The notes under the pieces were generated by a model. That model was not told the DNA's origin. It saw only the letters and a list, made by a program, of their open reading frames with translations, and ran no database searches. This document shows positions 1-10,446 of a stretch of DNA of 34,082 nucleotides, in pieces. Position 1 is the first letter of the stretch; each line of letters opens with the position of its first letter. The DNA lies in the NCBI GenBank assembly GCA_913062525.1, contig CAJXWA010000014.1, positions 1 to 34,082 on the forward strand, read 5' to 3'. The translations under genes and the position numbers were made by a program. Source of the stretch: an uncultured Alphaproteobacteria bacterium. GTDB lineage: Bacteria > Pseudomonadota > Alphaproteobacteria > Sneathiellales > Sneathiellaceae.

Positions 1-2
1 AC

Positions 3-392
3 CCCATGTTTGGGAACACTGCGGAAGAGCGGGCGGTTGTCAATAACTGGTTACGTATTATTGAAGCTGACGGTTTTATGGCTGTGGCTGAGGCCCTTAG
101 AAATGGGTCGCCGCGATTTGAAAATCGCGCTCTGACTGGTGTCAGAGATATTAGTCAAATTGGCGACCTTGGAAAACGCGGTATTGACCGTATCGGTTAT
201 TTCTTCGAGGATTTGGACAAGCATCTGGCAGATAACAAATACATCGCAGGTGATAACTTTACAGTCGCAGATGTTAATGCGTTGGTGACAGTGGACTTTG
301 CAGGAATGGCGAAGCAAGAAATTCCTGAAGGATGTGTGAACCTCAAGCGTTGGCACGCTGACGTCTCTTCTCGGCCGAGCGCAGAGGCTTAA
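3..392 (+). CDS. Glutathione S-transferase, C-terminal part (5' truncated by window edge)
   Basis: ORF open to the window edge; C-terminal GST domain pattern 'HLADNKYIAGDNFTVADVNALVTVDFA...RWHADVSSRPSAEA'. Confidence 0.85.
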   Translation, partial: PMFGNTAEERAVVNNWLRIIEADGFMAVAEALRNGSPRFENRALTGVRDISQIGDLGKRGIDRIGYFFEDLDKHLADNKYIAGDNFTVADVNALVTVDFAGMAKQEIPEGCVNLKRWHADVSSRPSAEA

Positions 393-883
393 GTTATACT
401 TCGGATGAAGTAGATCATATCAATAGAGGGGGGTGCCTCACCAAGCTGACTAAGCATGTGGTGGCACTGTCCTCTATGATGAGTTTGATGATTGAGCATA
501 TGGCTCAGTATTGCCGAAATTTGATCATGGCATTCGTCCCCTTGCGTCGTTTTGTAGTCAAGATATGTGCGAAGGCTATCATCTGTTTGCTGATGCATAA
601 GATGTATGAGGCGGCCATCGGCTAGCTTGCGTTCACAATATAAGGTATCGAAATCAGAATGCAAAATTTCGTCAAGTACCTTTGGGACGGGGCCGTCAAC
701 GCCCAGACGTTGCATCCATAAAAGGTCGCCTACGAGAATATGGTTTAGAGTTCCCATAATTGATTTGAAAAACCCTGACAAATCTTGATTTCGCTGATCA
801 GCGGATAGATCGCCAACGGCAGCATATAATGTGTCATTGGCCCACGAATTATAGGCCGCGAAATTTTCAAAATGACCCTTCAT
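389..883 (-). CDS. DinB family protein
   Basis: 164 aa; 'NFAAYNSWANDTLY', 'LNHILVGDLLWMQRL', 'LSHMLNHQTHHRGQ' match the DinB four-helix metal-binding fold. Confidence 0.85.
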   Translation of the reverse strand: MKGHFENFAAYNSWANDTLYAAVGDLSADQRNQDLSGFFKSIMGTLNHILVGDLLWMQRLGVDGPVPKVLDEILHSDFDTLYCERKLADGRLIHLMHQQTDDSLRTYLDYKTTQGDECHDQISAILSHMLNHQTHHRGQCHHMLSQLGEAPPSIDMIYFIRSIT

Positions 884-898
884 GGGAATTTCCTTTTT

Positions 899-1381
899 TT
901 ATATCCAGCGTCTAACTTTTTGCTTGTAGTTCAGATATTCTTCGCCGAATTTTTGTTCAAGATACGCCTCTTCGCGGGCAATCACATGATAGCGGATAAT
1001 TAGGATGCAAAAAGGAAGGAGGATTATAGCTCCAAAGCTGCCTGCAGCCAAAGCAATCCCCGCGTAGGCTGTTATCATACCAACATAAATTGGGTTGCGC
1101 GAGTAGCCATAAAGCCCGGATGAAATAATAAGTGTAGTGGGTTTCCATGGTTCTACGTTTGACCCTGATTTTCCGTGGCTAAGGGCTTCTTTGGCAATGA
1201 CAGCAATGCTTGCTGCACATAAAATTGCTCCGAGAATTAGCCTCTCGATTTGTCCGAATTGCCCGTTAATCCAGTCAGATTGCAGGAAAAGTCCTATTCC
1301 TAAAAAGACGGCAAAACACAATGGCGGTGGTATCTTTACTTGCGCGTTATCGCTGCTCTGAGTTTTCTGTTCTGCATCCAC
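899..1381 (-). CDS. Isoprenylcysteine carboxyl methyltransferase-like membrane methyltransferase
   Basis: 'SGLYGYSRNPIYVGM' and C-terminal 'REEAYLEQKFGEEYLNYKQKVRRWI' plus multiple TM segments. Confidence 0.85.
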   Translation of the reverse strand: MDAEQKTQSSDNAQVKIPPPLCFAVFLGIGLFLQSDWINGQFGQIERLILGAILCAASIAVIAKEALSHGKSGSNVEPWKPTTLIISSGLYGYSRNPIYVGMITAYAGIALAAGSFGAIILLPFCILIIRYHVIAREEAYLEQKFGEEYLNYKQKVRRWI

Positions 1382-1474
1382 AATGAGCCCCCATTTCGTC
1401 CATAAAATATTTCTAATGAGGTCATGATATGCAGGTTCACGTTGTCAGAACAAGGAATTTGCCTGTGCCTGAGG

Positions 1475-2665
1475 TCACTCCGGTGGGACATTCTTGGAAA
1501 GGTAGGTAATCGCGGCATCAATAGCACCGCCCCCGTGTGGAATGCCAAGAGCTTTTAGTCCCATATCAAGAACCCCTATGGTTCCAAGAAGCATAGGTGC
1601 GTTTGCGAAGCCCATATGAGCAATACGAATGGCTTTTCCATTGAGGTCGCCAATTCCAATTCCGACAACAACCCCGCATTTTTTATCGCAATAGCTCAAA
1701 AGATCCGCTGGGTCGTACTTTTCAGCAATCCTGACCGTTGTAACCCCCGTCGAACGTTCAGCAGGGTTTGGAACGTTGAAGCTGAGAGCGGCGCCTTCGG
1801 ACCATTTCTCAACAGCAGCCCAAGTGGCGCCGGCTAATAATTTATGGCGGTGGGTTGCAGCCTCAAGAGTTTCTTCTTTTAGAATTTCAAATGATTTTTG
1901 CAAGGCAAATAGGAGGTGCTCTGGCGGTGTTCCAGAATATTTTTGGTAATGAATATCGCCCATACGCGCGGTCCAATCCCAATAAGCTGTTCTGAGGTTA
2001 GCTTCTTGGTGGATCTCCATTGCTCGTTTGCTGACGGCATTGAAGCTCAAGCCTGGCGGCGACATCAATCCTTTTTGAGCGGCGGCTACAGCAACATCAA
2101 CACCCCATTTGTCCATCTCAAAATTCATGGTGCCAAGGGATGCAATTGTATCCACCATAAAGAGTGCCGGATGCCCTGTGCTTTGAATGGCTTTTCCCAC
2201 GGCCTCAACGTCGTTGACGAGGCTGGAGGCGGTGTCTACCTGCACCATAAGGATGGCTTTAATATCATGGCTCGTATCGGCCTTTAATCGGGTTGCAACG
2301 GCGTCCGGTTTTACCGCATCCTGCCATGATCCTGGTAAGATTTCGATATCCAATCCAAGGGTTGCGCCTGCGGCTCCCCATCCATTGGCGAACAGTCCGC
2401 TTTCAAGCACAAGAACTTTGTCTCCTTTCGAGAGAACATTGCTTAAGGCCGCCTCCCACGCGCCGTGACCATTGGCGATAAAGATAAAGCTTTTGCCCGT
2501 TGTTTTAAAAATATCCTTCAAATCTTGAAGTAGACTATCTGTCAAGAGCGGGAAGTCTTTTTGGTAGATGTCGATCGCAGGTTGGTGCATCGCACTTAAA
2601 ACAGAATCTGGAATATTTGTGGGGCCGGGGATGCTTAAAAATTCACGGCCAGTACGAACGGACAT
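1475..2665 (-). CDS. Class V aminotransferase, serine/alanine-glyoxylate aminotransferase type
   Basis: 'FLSIPGPTNIPDSVLSAM', 'FMVDTIASLGTMNFEMDKWGVDVAVAAAQKGLMSPPGLSF' (PLP lysine region). Confidence 0.85.
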   Translation of the reverse strand: MSVRTGREFLSIPGPTNIPDSVLSAMHQPAIDIYQKDFPLLTDSLLQDLKDIFKTTGKSFIFIANGHGAWEAALSNVLSKGDKVLVLESGLFANGWGAAGATLGLDIEILPGSWQDAVKPDAVATRLKADTSHDIKAILMVQVDTASSLVNDVEAVGKAIQSTGHPALFMVDTIASLGTMNFEMDKWGVDVAVAAAQKGLMSPPGLSFNAVSKRAMEIHQEANLRTAYWDWTARMGDIHYQKYSGTPPEHLLFALQKSFEILKEETLEAATHRHKLLAGATWAAVEKWSEGAALSFNVPNPAERSTGVTTVRIAEKYDPADLLSYCDKKCGVVVGIGIGDLNGKAIRIAHMGFANAPMLLGTIGVLDMGLKALGIPHGGGAIDAAITYLSKNVPPE

Positions 2666-2713
2666 TGTTGAAATCCTTTCAACAGAATGAGGGACCCAGA
2701 CCGTATCTCAACT

Positions 2714-3997
2714 TTATTTTGGGTGCAACTCTTGTGAATCTGTCCCTGCATTTTTTCGGGGTTTCCTGCGAAATGTTTCCTGAACGCTGGTGTACAGCTG
2801 TTTGCTTGATGCGCCAAGCCCGCCAACGGGTAGGAAACGGGCTTTAGTCGTTCCAGATGGGCGAATGATAATCCGGGCTAAAATAAACAGGGCGAGTAAT
2901 ACAGTGTTGCCCGCAATCAGATAAAACATAGCTTCTGGCCCGAACGCTCCCATAGCCTGAGAGCTGGCAATAGGACCTAAACTGGCACCAAGGCCATAGG
3001 AAAATAGGATGCCACCAGAGACTTGAACCAAACGGTTTTTGTCCGCAAGGTCGTTTGCCTGCGCTGACGACATTGGGTAAATTGTATAGGCAATAGCACC
3101 GTAACAGAGGCCAGCTGCAAATAAGAAAAGACCATTTTCCTGATGGCTTGCCCAGTTAATAGCTAAGGCCGCGCCAGTGGTGCAGATCGTTGCAATGATC
3201 AAGATTGTCCGTCGGTCAAAACGGTCGGATAATCGGCCTACAGGGAACTGCAGTAACATACCACCAAGTAGCAGGCAGGCCATAAAGGTTGAGATATCTC
3301 CGAGTGGGAGGTTCATGGATTTGGCAAAAACCGGAGCCATACTATTGACTGAGCCATTGGACAGCCCCGCAGAAAAAATCCCGACGACGGCCACGGGCGA
3401 TATTTTATACAAATCCTTCATGCTCATGCGTTCAGGGGCGGCTGGCTTCGGAGCTGCCGCCCTCGTGAGCAAAATTGGCACTAAGGCAATGGAGAAAATG
3501 ATAGAGGCAATGGAGAATAATTCAAACGATGCTGGATCAGCGACGGTCAGAATAAACTGTCCAAACCCGCCGCCCATATAGCTGGTAATCATATATAAAG
3601 AAAGGACCCGGCCCCTGTTATCATTATTTGACCTTTCATTGAGCCAGCTTTCCACAATCATGACCATGCCGGCCATGCAGAAGCCACAAACGGCCCGAAG
3701 AAATAGCCAAAACCATGGATCTATGACCAGTAAATGGGCCAGAACTGCCACAGACATTATGGATGCAAACGCGGCAAATGACCTGATGTGACCTGCGCGG
3801 GCAACAACTTTCGCGGCGTTCATGGCGCCAAATAGCATGCCGACAAAATAAGCAGATAGGATAAGACCGGTTATTTCTGTCGAAAACCCTTCCAGTCGGG
3901 AGCGAAGGCCAAGCAACGTATTGAACATACCGTTTGCTAGTAGAAGTAATCCGTAACTCAGCAAAAGCGATGCTACAGAACTTATCGTTGTCCACAT
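2714..3997 (-). CDS. MFS transporter (YcaD-like)
   Basis: 12-TM-like hydrophobic protein; 'VESWLNERSNNDNRGRVLSLYMITSYMGGGFGQ', 'FPVGRLSDRFDRRTIL'. Confidence 0.85.
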   Translation of the reverse strand: MWTTISSVASLLLSYGLLLLANGMFNTLLGLRSRLEGFSTEITGLILSAYFVGMLFGAMNAAKVVARAGHIRSFAAFASIMSVAVLAHLLVIDPWFWLFLRAVCGFCMAGMVMIVESWLNERSNNDNRGRVLSLYMITSYMGGGFGQFILTVADPASFELFSIASIIFSIALVPILLTRAAAPKPAAPERMSMKDLYKISPVAVVGIFSAGLSNGSVNSMAPVFAKSMNLPLGDISTFMACLLLGGMLLQFPVGRLSDRFDRRTILIIATICTTGAALAINWASHQENGLFLFAAGLCYGAIAYTIYPMSSAQANDLADKNRLVQVSGGILFSYGLGASLGPIASSQAMGAFGPEAMFYLIAGNTVLLALFILARIIIRPSGTTKARFLPVGGLGASSKQLYTSVQETFRRKPRKNAGTDSQELHPK

Positions 3998-4015
3998 GGG
4001 CCTTCAGATCCCCCT

Positions 4016-5293
4016 TTAGGAATCCAATTCGATAGTTTTTGAATTGGTAAAATACATTACGATCAATGACAGTAACCCGAAACAACAGAAACCTACAAGG
4101 AGCGGAAATATGGTTCCGTCGTAGGACTGGGCGACAATCATTCCCAGAACAACAGACATAAAGGTTGAAACCGACGTAATGACTGCTGATGCGACACCTG
4201 CAATGTGGCCGAGTGGCTCCATTGCTTGAGCGTTAATGTTGCCAAATAAAATACCCACACAGAAGAAGATACAAATCAGGAAAACCATAAGGCTCCAAAT
4301 GGGAGGATGCCCGGCATTAAATGCTGAAAAAGTTAGGAAGCAAATGGAAAGGGCAACAAAAGTCCACAACGCTTTTGCGATGAGGTTCTTCATACCAAGT
4401 TGCATAACCAGTGCTGAGTTGGCAAGTGACGCCCCGCCAAATGCCAAGGCTAACGATCCAAAATACACAGGGAATGACTCGCCGACACCATACTGTTCTT
4501 GAAAGATTTGTTGAGACATAGTCAAGAAGCTGAGAAAAGCCGCAAACACAAAGCCAGATAAAATTGTATAACCAAAGGAAACGGGTGTTCTGAAAACCTC
4601 TGTTATTGCCGACGTAAGCCGTCGGGTTGAAAAGGGCATTCGGTTTTCTTTTACCAATGTTTCCCGTTGGCGGAACGTAAACCAGATTAAAGTAATAGCA
4701 CCAAGACTGAACATTACGCCAAATATGGCCCGCCAATTAGCAACCATCATTACGCCTTGGCCAAGTGCCGGTGCAAGAACCGGGACCAATATAAAAACAG
4801 TCATTACAAGAGACGTAAAGCGCGCCATTTCGCGGCCTGAATATTGATCTCTGATCAAAGCAATTGACACAACCCGTGGACCCGCAGCACCTAAACCTTG
4901 CATGAAACGGCCAATGAGCATCACTCTGAAATCGGCGGCATAAATGGATAGCAGGCAACCGACGAGGAAAATACCAATACCCACATAGATGGGACCCTTG
5001 CGGCCAACGCTGTCGGAAATGGGTCCGTAGAACAACATACCTACAGCCATGCCAACAAAAGTTATTCCGATGATAAACTGGCGGCCGTTAGTGTCAAATA
5101 CACCTAGATCCCGTTCGATAAGTGCGAGCGCAGGCAACATGCTGTCTATGGATAGGGCAATGAGCGAGCTTAATAGAGCGAGCAATATAACTTGTTCGAC
5201 CGTTCCAATAACGGGAGAGTTCGAGGTCTTGGGCAATAGAATAAGCTCCGAATATCGATATTTGAATGTTTGGCTATCCGCAAAATAGAGCAC
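4016..5293 (-). CDS. MFS multidrug efflux transporter, Bcr/CflA-like (start codon uncertain)
   Basis: 'LALIERDLGVFDTNGRQFIIGITFVGMAVGMLFYGPISDSVGRKGPIYVGIGIFLVGCLLS', 'RFMQGLGAAGPRVVSIALIRDQYSGREMAR'. Confidence 0.85.
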   Translation of the reverse strand: MLYFADSQTFKYRYSELILLPKTSNSPVIGTVEQVILLALLSSLIALSIDSMLPALALIERDLGVFDTNGRQFIIGITFVGMAVGMLFYGPISDSVGRKGPIYVGIGIFLVGCLLSIYAADFRVMLIGRFMQGLGAAGPRVVSIALIRDQYSGREMARFTSLVMTVFILVPVLAPALGQGVMMVANWRAIFGVMFSLGAITLIWFTFRQRETLVKENRMPFSTRRLTSAITEVFRTPVSFGYTILSGFVFAAFLSFLTMSQQIFQEQYGVGESFPVYFGSLALAFGGASLANSALVMQLGMKNLIAKALWTFVALSICFLTFSAFNAGHPPIWSLMVFLICIFFCVGILFGNINAQAMEPLGHIAGVASAVITSVSTFMSVVLGMIVAQSYDGTIFPLLVGFCCFGLLSLIVMYFTNSKTIELDS

Positions 5294-5431
5294 GGAGTTG
5301 GGCAGGGTAAGCGCCGCATTCTGCCTTAATGCACATCATTATGTCCAGCAAGTTAGCGGATAAAGCCGTTTGCATCACATTTGTGATTGATGCAATTGAC
5401 AAATGCTCCCTATCATTGCTTAAATCCCCCC

Positions 5432-6187
5432 ATGTTTTCAGAAAATAACCCCAGCCCTCGTTACCGGCAACTTCTTGAGTGTTACAAATTAATGCATCAA
5501 CACGGAGTTAGTCGCAGATCCGGCAATGATGTCATTGATGTTGATGCGCACAATACGTTTGTTGGTCGCGGCATATTTAAGCACATAAATAGTATTCGAA
5601 CGCTTATTAAAGCAAGCGCTGCCACGTCAATTCTTGATTACGGCAGTGGTAAAGGACGGCAATATTCTGACGATGTGCTGCGTGGGAAAAAGAAAGTGTC
5701 AAATTCGTTGCATGAATATTGGGATGTACAGGACATCACCTGCATCGACCCGGGCATCAATGACGATCGGACGGCTTTGCTCAGAAATTACGATGGCGTT
5801 ATTGCGACCAACGTTTTGGACCTAATTCCAGAAGAGGATTTGACCTGGATTGTTGATATGCTGTTTTCGCGAGCTAACAAATTTGTCTACTGCAATGTGG
5901 CAGATTTTCCATCGAAAACGTTTCTGCCAAGCGGTGAAAATGCGCGGGTAACGAAACGATCTAGCCTGTGGTGGCGGGCCTTATTTTCTACAGCACATAA
6001 GAAATACCCGGATATTAATTATTGTATTGCCTTCGAGACACAGCGTAAAAAAGCGGATGGGGAACTCGTCGAAAGAACCGGTTATTTGCATAATTGTCAG
6101 GATCTTTCCATGCCGGGTGAAAAATACGTAACGCCTAAGGTCACAGTAAGTGTGGGAAAACTGGTACCAGTTCAAGACGACGATTGA
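5432..6187 (+). CDS. Class I SAM-dependent methyltransferase-like protein (ORF extends to 5387 with an alternative start)
   Basis: 'ATSILDYGSGKGRQYSDDV' (motif I), 'DYGSGKG', 'YDGVIATNVLDLIPEEDLTWIVDMLF'. Confidence 0.65.
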   Translation: MFSENNPSPRYRQLLECYKLMHQHGVSRRSGNDVIDVDAHNTFVGRGIFKHINSIRTLIKASAATSILDYGSGKGRQYSDDVLRGKKKVSNSLHEYWDVQDITCIDPGINDDRTALLRNYDGVIATNVLDLIPEEDLTWIVDMLFSRANKFVYCNVADFPSKTFLPSGENARVTKRSSLWWRALFSTAHKKYPDINYCIAFETQRKKADGELVERTGYLHNCQDLSMPGEKYVTPKVTVSVGKLVPVQDDD

Positions 6188-6268
6188 GCTTTCATTTAGC
6201 GCTAAAATCAGTTTACTCTTTGAATTCCTTAAGAGCCAGCAAATGGCTGGGCCGTTAGAAAGCCGCTT

Positions 6269-7627
6269 ATGACAAATTCAAACAGCAGTATTTCCGCCTT
6301 CGATCAACGATTAGCGCGGACCCCTATTTTTTATGGCTGGGTCGTTGTTGCTATTGTTTTTGTAACCATGGGCATTGGGGTAAATGTCCGGACGGCATTC
6401 TCCTTACTTTATCCCGCAATTTTGGATGAATTCGGATGGGATAGGGCAACGACGGCCGCCGCATTTACGGTTGGGTTCGTTTTTGCCGGTTCCATGTCTC
6501 CCGTTCTTGGAAAATTGATGGATCGCGTTGATCCGCGTTATTTGATTTCAGCTTCAACCATATGTGTCAGTGCAGGCCTCGTACTCTCCACCTTTGCATC
6601 GGAGCCTTGGCATGTTTACATGACACTGGGCATTCTCGTTGTTGGCGCAGGCATAATGTTGACCTATGTGGGGCATGCGATGTTCCTGCCTGTATGGTTT
6701 GACAAAAGGCGCGGGCTTGCAGTTGGGTTGGCTTTTTCCGGTGTTGGCGTGGGATCTATTGTTTTGATGCCCCTGATACAGGATGTAATTAGCGAAAACG
6801 GCTGGCGGACCGCTTGCTGGTTCATGGCGACTTTGTTGATTGTTGTGGTTCTTCCGCTTAATTTTGGGTTTCAGCGAAAATCTCCTGCATCTCTTGGGCT
6901 GATTGCCGACGGAGTGAGTGATGAGGTTGCCGAAACTAAGGCTGCTCAATCCTTAGATTATGTCGTAGATCGGGCATGGGCTGATACTGAGTGGACGCTT
7001 TTAAAGGCAATGAAAACCAAAGAATTTTGGTGGATGGGCCTCGCCTGTAGTTGTGCACTCTACGTTTGGTATGCCGTTCAAATCCATCAAACGAAGTATC
7101 TCGTCGACGTGGGCTTTTCGGCTTTGGAGGCTTCATTCGCGTTGGGTTTAGTTGCGTTCGCAGGCGTTGCCGGCCAGATATTTTTGGGACATTTATCAGA
7201 TCGCATAGGCCGCGAATGGGTTTGGAGCATTGCGCTAAGCGGTTTCGCCATGTGCTATATCTTACTGTTGATTATGGAAACTTCGCCCTCTCCGATCTTC
7301 TTATACGCCATGGTGATTATGCAAGGCGGGCTTGGTTATGCATCGGCCACTGTGTTTGCAGTTATGCCGGCAGATTTGTTTCAGGGACGCAGGTACGGGG
7401 AAATATTTGGCGTATTCAGTATGCTAGCACTCATGGGCGGCGGCATCGGTCCGTGGATTACGGGATATCTATATGATTATAGCGGAAGCTATCAAAGCGG
7501 ATTTATCCTTGCCATTTTCTTATGTATAGTGTCCATTTTTGCCATCTGGATGGCGGCCCCAAGTAAGCGGCGACTTGTTGCAGGGCAGGCTGAAAAAAGA
7601 GCGGCAATGGTAAGTAATTCGATTTAG
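6269..7627 (+). CDS. MFS transporter (monocarboxylate/oxalate-formate antiporter-like)
   Basis: 12-TM-like; 'YGWVVVAIVFVTMGIGVNVRTAFSLLYPAILDEFGWDRA', 'LGHLSDRIGREWV'. Confidence 0.85.
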   Translation: MTNSNSSISAFDQRLARTPIFYGWVVVAIVFVTMGIGVNVRTAFSLLYPAILDEFGWDRATTAAAFTVGFVFAGSMSPVLGKLMDRVDPRYLISASTICVSAGLVLSTFASEPWHVYMTLGILVVGAGIMLTYVGHAMFLPVWFDKRRGLAVGLAFSGVGVGSIVLMPLIQDVISENGWRTACWFMATLLIVVVLPLNFGFQRKSPASLGLIADGVSDEVAETKAAQSLDYVVDRAWADTEWTLLKAMKTKEFWWMGLACSCALYVWYAVQIHQTKYLVDVGFSALEASFALGLVAFAGVAGQIFLGHLSDRIGREWVWSIALSGFAMCYILLLIMETSPSPIFLYAMVIMQGGLGYASATVFAVMPADLFQGRRYGEIFGVFSMLALMGGGIGPWITGYLYDYSGSYQSGFILAIFLCIVSIFAIWMAAPSKRRLVAGQAEKRAAMVSNSI

Positions 7628-7642
7628 AGGGTTGGAGTTAAA

Positions 7643-8392
7643 ATGGGAAAAGTTGCAGTTGTTACAGGCGCCGGTGCTGGAATTGGGCGGGCTGTGTCCC
7701 TAACTTTGCTTGAAAACGGGTATTCGGTTTTTCTGGCAGGTCGCAATTTGCAGAAACTTGAAGAAAGCAAATCTCTGGCGGGCGATTTTGCCGCTTCTGC
7801 TTTCCCTGTATCAGCCGATGTTTCAGATCCAGCTTCTGTTTCAGCGCTTTTTGAAAAGGTGAGACAGAAATTTGGGCGTCTTGATTTGTTGTTTAATAAC
7901 GCAGGCATTGGATCGGCACCTGTCCTTGTGGATGAACTTGCCATCGATACGTGGCAAAATGTTGTGAATACCAATTTGAACGGATCCTATTATTGTGCGC
8001 GGGAAGCCTTTGGGTTGATGCGGAAACAAGATCCGATTGGTGGTCGTATCATTAACAATGGCTCCATTTCGGCTCATGTGCCGCGGCCCTTTAGTGCGCC
8101 GTATACGTCAACAAAGCATGCAATCACTGGTCTCACTAAATCGCTCTCCCTAGATGGCCGGGCATATAATATTGCGTGCGGTCAAATTGATATTGGGAAC
8201 GCGGCGACTGATATGACCGAGGTTATGCAAACTGGTGTTCTTCAAGCAAATCTAGAAGTACATCCAGAGCCCGTTATGCCAGTGTCGAACGTGGCATCTG
8301 CGGTTCTTTATATGGATAGCTTAGCCCTTGACGCCAACGTGCAGTTTATGACTGTCATGGCAACTACAATGCCGTTTGTTGGGCGCGGTTAA
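7643..8392 (+). CDS. Short-chain dehydrogenase/reductase (SDR)
   Basis: N-terminal '[12 protein letters not shown]', 'NNAG', catalytic '[20 protein letters not shown]'. Confidence 0.92.
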   Translation: MGKVAVVTGAGAGIGRAVSLTLLENGYSVFLAGRNLQKLEESKSLAGDFAASAFPVSADVSDPASVSALFEKVRQKFGRLDLLFNNAGIGSAPVLVDELAIDTWQNVVNTNLNGSYYCAREAFGLMRKQDPIGGRIINNGSISAHVPRPFSAPYTSTKHAITGLTKSLSLDGRAYNIACGQIDIGNAATDMTEVMQTGVLQANLEVHPEPVMPVSNVASAVLYMDSLALDANVQFMTVMATTMPFVGRG

Positions 8393-8404
8393 GGCCTTTT
8401 TCGC

Positions 8405-9028
8405 TTAATCGCCAAGAATAGTCCCAAGATACGCGGTAATCATCTTTACCAATTCCCCGAGCATCAAATTTGCATCTTCCTTAGAGTGCAAGTCTGTTGA
8501 CTCGCGGACCACCGCCGTTGTCATTATGACGATCACTCGAACAATGCTTAAGGCCTCTTTTTTGGATAAACCTTGTTCAGATAACAATCCATATTGGGAA
8601 AATGCCTCAATAACTCTGTCCGCCGATGATTGATTAATCTCCTTCCACTCTTTGGTGAACGCAAGAGCTGCATGGAGTTTCTGGTTTATCACATTTTCGG
8701 TTTCTACCTTGATGTAGGCTTCAACAACGACCTTAACTACGTGCCGCCAGTGGGCGTGAGGACTAACTTCGTTAAAAAGGTTTTTGAGCCTTTGATCCTG
8801 ACTGTGCAGGACACGATCGCCAACGGCGAGTAGAACGCCATTTCTATCTTCAAAATATTGATAAATAGATCCAACGGGCACGTTCGCCTTTTGGGCTATT
8901 AAGCTGGTTGTGATTTGTGTGGGATCACAGTCAATGAGCAACTGTTCTGTCGTTTCGATAATACGTTCAACACGTTCTTTGGAGCGGAGCTGCAAGGGCG
9001 TTTTTCGTGTTTTAATTTTATCAGTCAA
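8405..9028 (-). CDS. TetR/AcrR family transcriptional regulator
   Basis: N-terminal HTH 'TTSLIAQKANVPVGSIYQYFEDRNGVLLAVGDRVL'. Confidence 0.92.
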   Translation of the reverse strand: MTDKIKTRKTPLQLRSKERVERIIETTEQLLIDCDPTQITTSLIAQKANVPVGSIYQYFEDRNGVLLAVGDRVLHSQDQRLKNLFNEVSPHAHWRHVVKVVVEAYIKVETENVINQKLHAALAFTKEWKEINQSSADRVIEAFSQYGLLSEQGLSKKEALSIVRVIVIMTTAVVRESTDLHSKEDANLMLGELVKMITAYLGTILGD

Positions 9029-9158
9029 AATATCTACTTCTTATTGTAAGTGAAATTTTTTCACGTTAGGGTTTGATAAACCTTGTTTTGAACACTACTA
9101 GTTCACACACACAAAGGAAATGCGAAATGCTTCAATACCTTATAGGCGGGATTTCAAA

Positions 9159-10445
9159 ATGAAAAAGTCAGTGCAAAAATCGTTTGGGGTCGCCTTATTT
9201 ACGCTTGTGGTTACGGGGGTATGTAATTCAGCAATCGCAAAAAGCGAATATTTCGTATCGCCTGGCCCTGATGCGCAGGAAAAGTTGCAAGAAGCAATGA
9301 TCGTTGCTGAACCCGGAGACGTCATAAAGCTTGATGCCGGTGTGTTCGCACTCTCTGACGGGTTATCCCTCGACGTTGATAACGTAACGATTTCCGGTCA
9401 GGGTATGAATAAATCTATTTTATCGTTTAAATCGCAAAAGGCGGGATCAGAGGGATTGCTGGTGACGTCTAATCAAGTTGTCTTAAAGGATTTTGCGGTT
9501 GAAGATACTAAAGGCGACGCCATTAAAGTGAAGGGTGTCGATGGTATTGCTATGATCCGGTTAAGAGTTGAATGGACAGGCGGTCCAAAGACAACAAATG
9601 GTGCCTATGGCCTATACCCGGTGCAATCAAAGAATGTGTATATTGATGGATGTGTCGCAATCGCGGCTTCGGATGCGGGAATTTACGTGGGGCAAAGTGA
9701 TCAGATAATTGTCCGAAATAGCCGGGCTGAATATAATGTAGCTGGCGTTGAAATTGAAAATAGCTTTAATGCAGATGTTTTTGATAACGTATTTACCAAT
9801 AACACTGGCGGCATGCTTGTTTTTGATTTGCCTAATTTGCCACAGCAAGGCGGCCGCGATATTCGGTTCTTTCGCAATATATCCAAAGATAACAATACTC
9901 CGAATTTTGCGCCAGAAGGCAACATAGTTGCCATTGTTCCCAGCGGTACGGGCATGATTGTTATGGCCAATGAAAACGTAGAGATTTTTGATAACGAGTT
10001 TTCGGGCAACGATACAATGAATGTCACGGTGGCCAGCTATTTCGACGACTATGACGATGACACCTACAAGCCAACACCAAAGAAAATCCATATTCACGAT
10101 AACGTTTTCGGTAAATCAGGCTTGAAACCAGATTCTGGTATGTTCGGAACAATCGTGAATGAAACTGTCGGAACACCTGTGCCCGATGTTGTGTGGGACG
10201 GGGTCTTGCCGTTGATGGACTATGTTTTTTTTGGTCAGGCCGAAGGAGACAAACTGGCAATGCATGATAACAAGCATTTGGCGGACAGTCGCCCGTTTGG
10301 TAATGCGAACATGATTATGCACGTCATCGCTCCGATTTTTCATGAAGCAAAATTTGACCTAGAACCCTATAATAAATCCTATCCCTCATTACCCGTAGTG
10401 GAAGTGATCATTCGGGGTCGTCCGGCGCAAGAATTGATGAATTAA
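9159..10445 (+). CDS. Secreted parallel beta-helix domain-containing protein (TIGR03805-type as recalled)
   Basis: Start chosen at MKKSVQKS, giving a signal peptide 'FGVALFTLVVTGVCNSAIAKS'; right-handed beta-helix repeats 'NGAYGLYPVQSKNVYIDGCVAIAASDAGIYVGQSDQIIVRNSRAEYNVAGVEIENSFNADVFDNVF'; ORF track extends to 9120. Confidence 0.85.
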   Translation: MKKSVQKSFGVALFTLVVTGVCNSAIAKSEYFVSPGPDAQEKLQEAMIVAEPGDVIKLDAGVFALSDGLSLDVDNVTISGQGMNKSILSFKSQKAGSEGLLVTSNQVVLKDFAVEDTKGDAIKVKGVDGIAMIRLRVEWTGGPKTTNGAYGLYPVQSKNVYIDGCVAIAASDAGIYVGQSDQIIVRNSRAEYNVAGVEIENSFNADVFDNVFTNNTGGMLVFDLPNLPQQGGRDIRFFRNISKDNNTPNFAPEGNIVAIVPSGTGMIVMANENVEIFDNEFSGNDTMNVTVASYFDDYDDDTYKPTPKKIHIHDNVFGKSGLKPDSGMFGTIVNETVGTPVPDVVWDGVLPLMDYVFFGQAEGDKLAMHDNKHLADSRPFGNANMIMHVIAPIFHEAKFDLEPYNKSYPSLPVVEVIIRGRPAQELMN

Positions 10446-10446
10446 G

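Noticed and set aside
51-356. 101-aa minus-strand ORF opposite the GST
   Set aside because: Antisense shadow of a clear GST C-terminal domain
1475-2665. PhnW (2-AEP transaminase) that would complete a phosphonate pathway with the phn operon
   Set aside because: Same fold type, but sequence features look like serine/alanine-glyoxylate aminotransferase and it lies ~24 kb from phn genes
3636-4085. 149-aa minus-strand ORF overlapping the MFS gene start
   Set aside because: Alternate frame of the MFS CDS with no domain; the 2714-3997 frame is far better supported
9627-10097. 156-aa minus-strand ORF within the beta-helix gene
   Set aside because: Lies wholly antisense to a well-supported CDS and has no recognisable domain; shadow ORF
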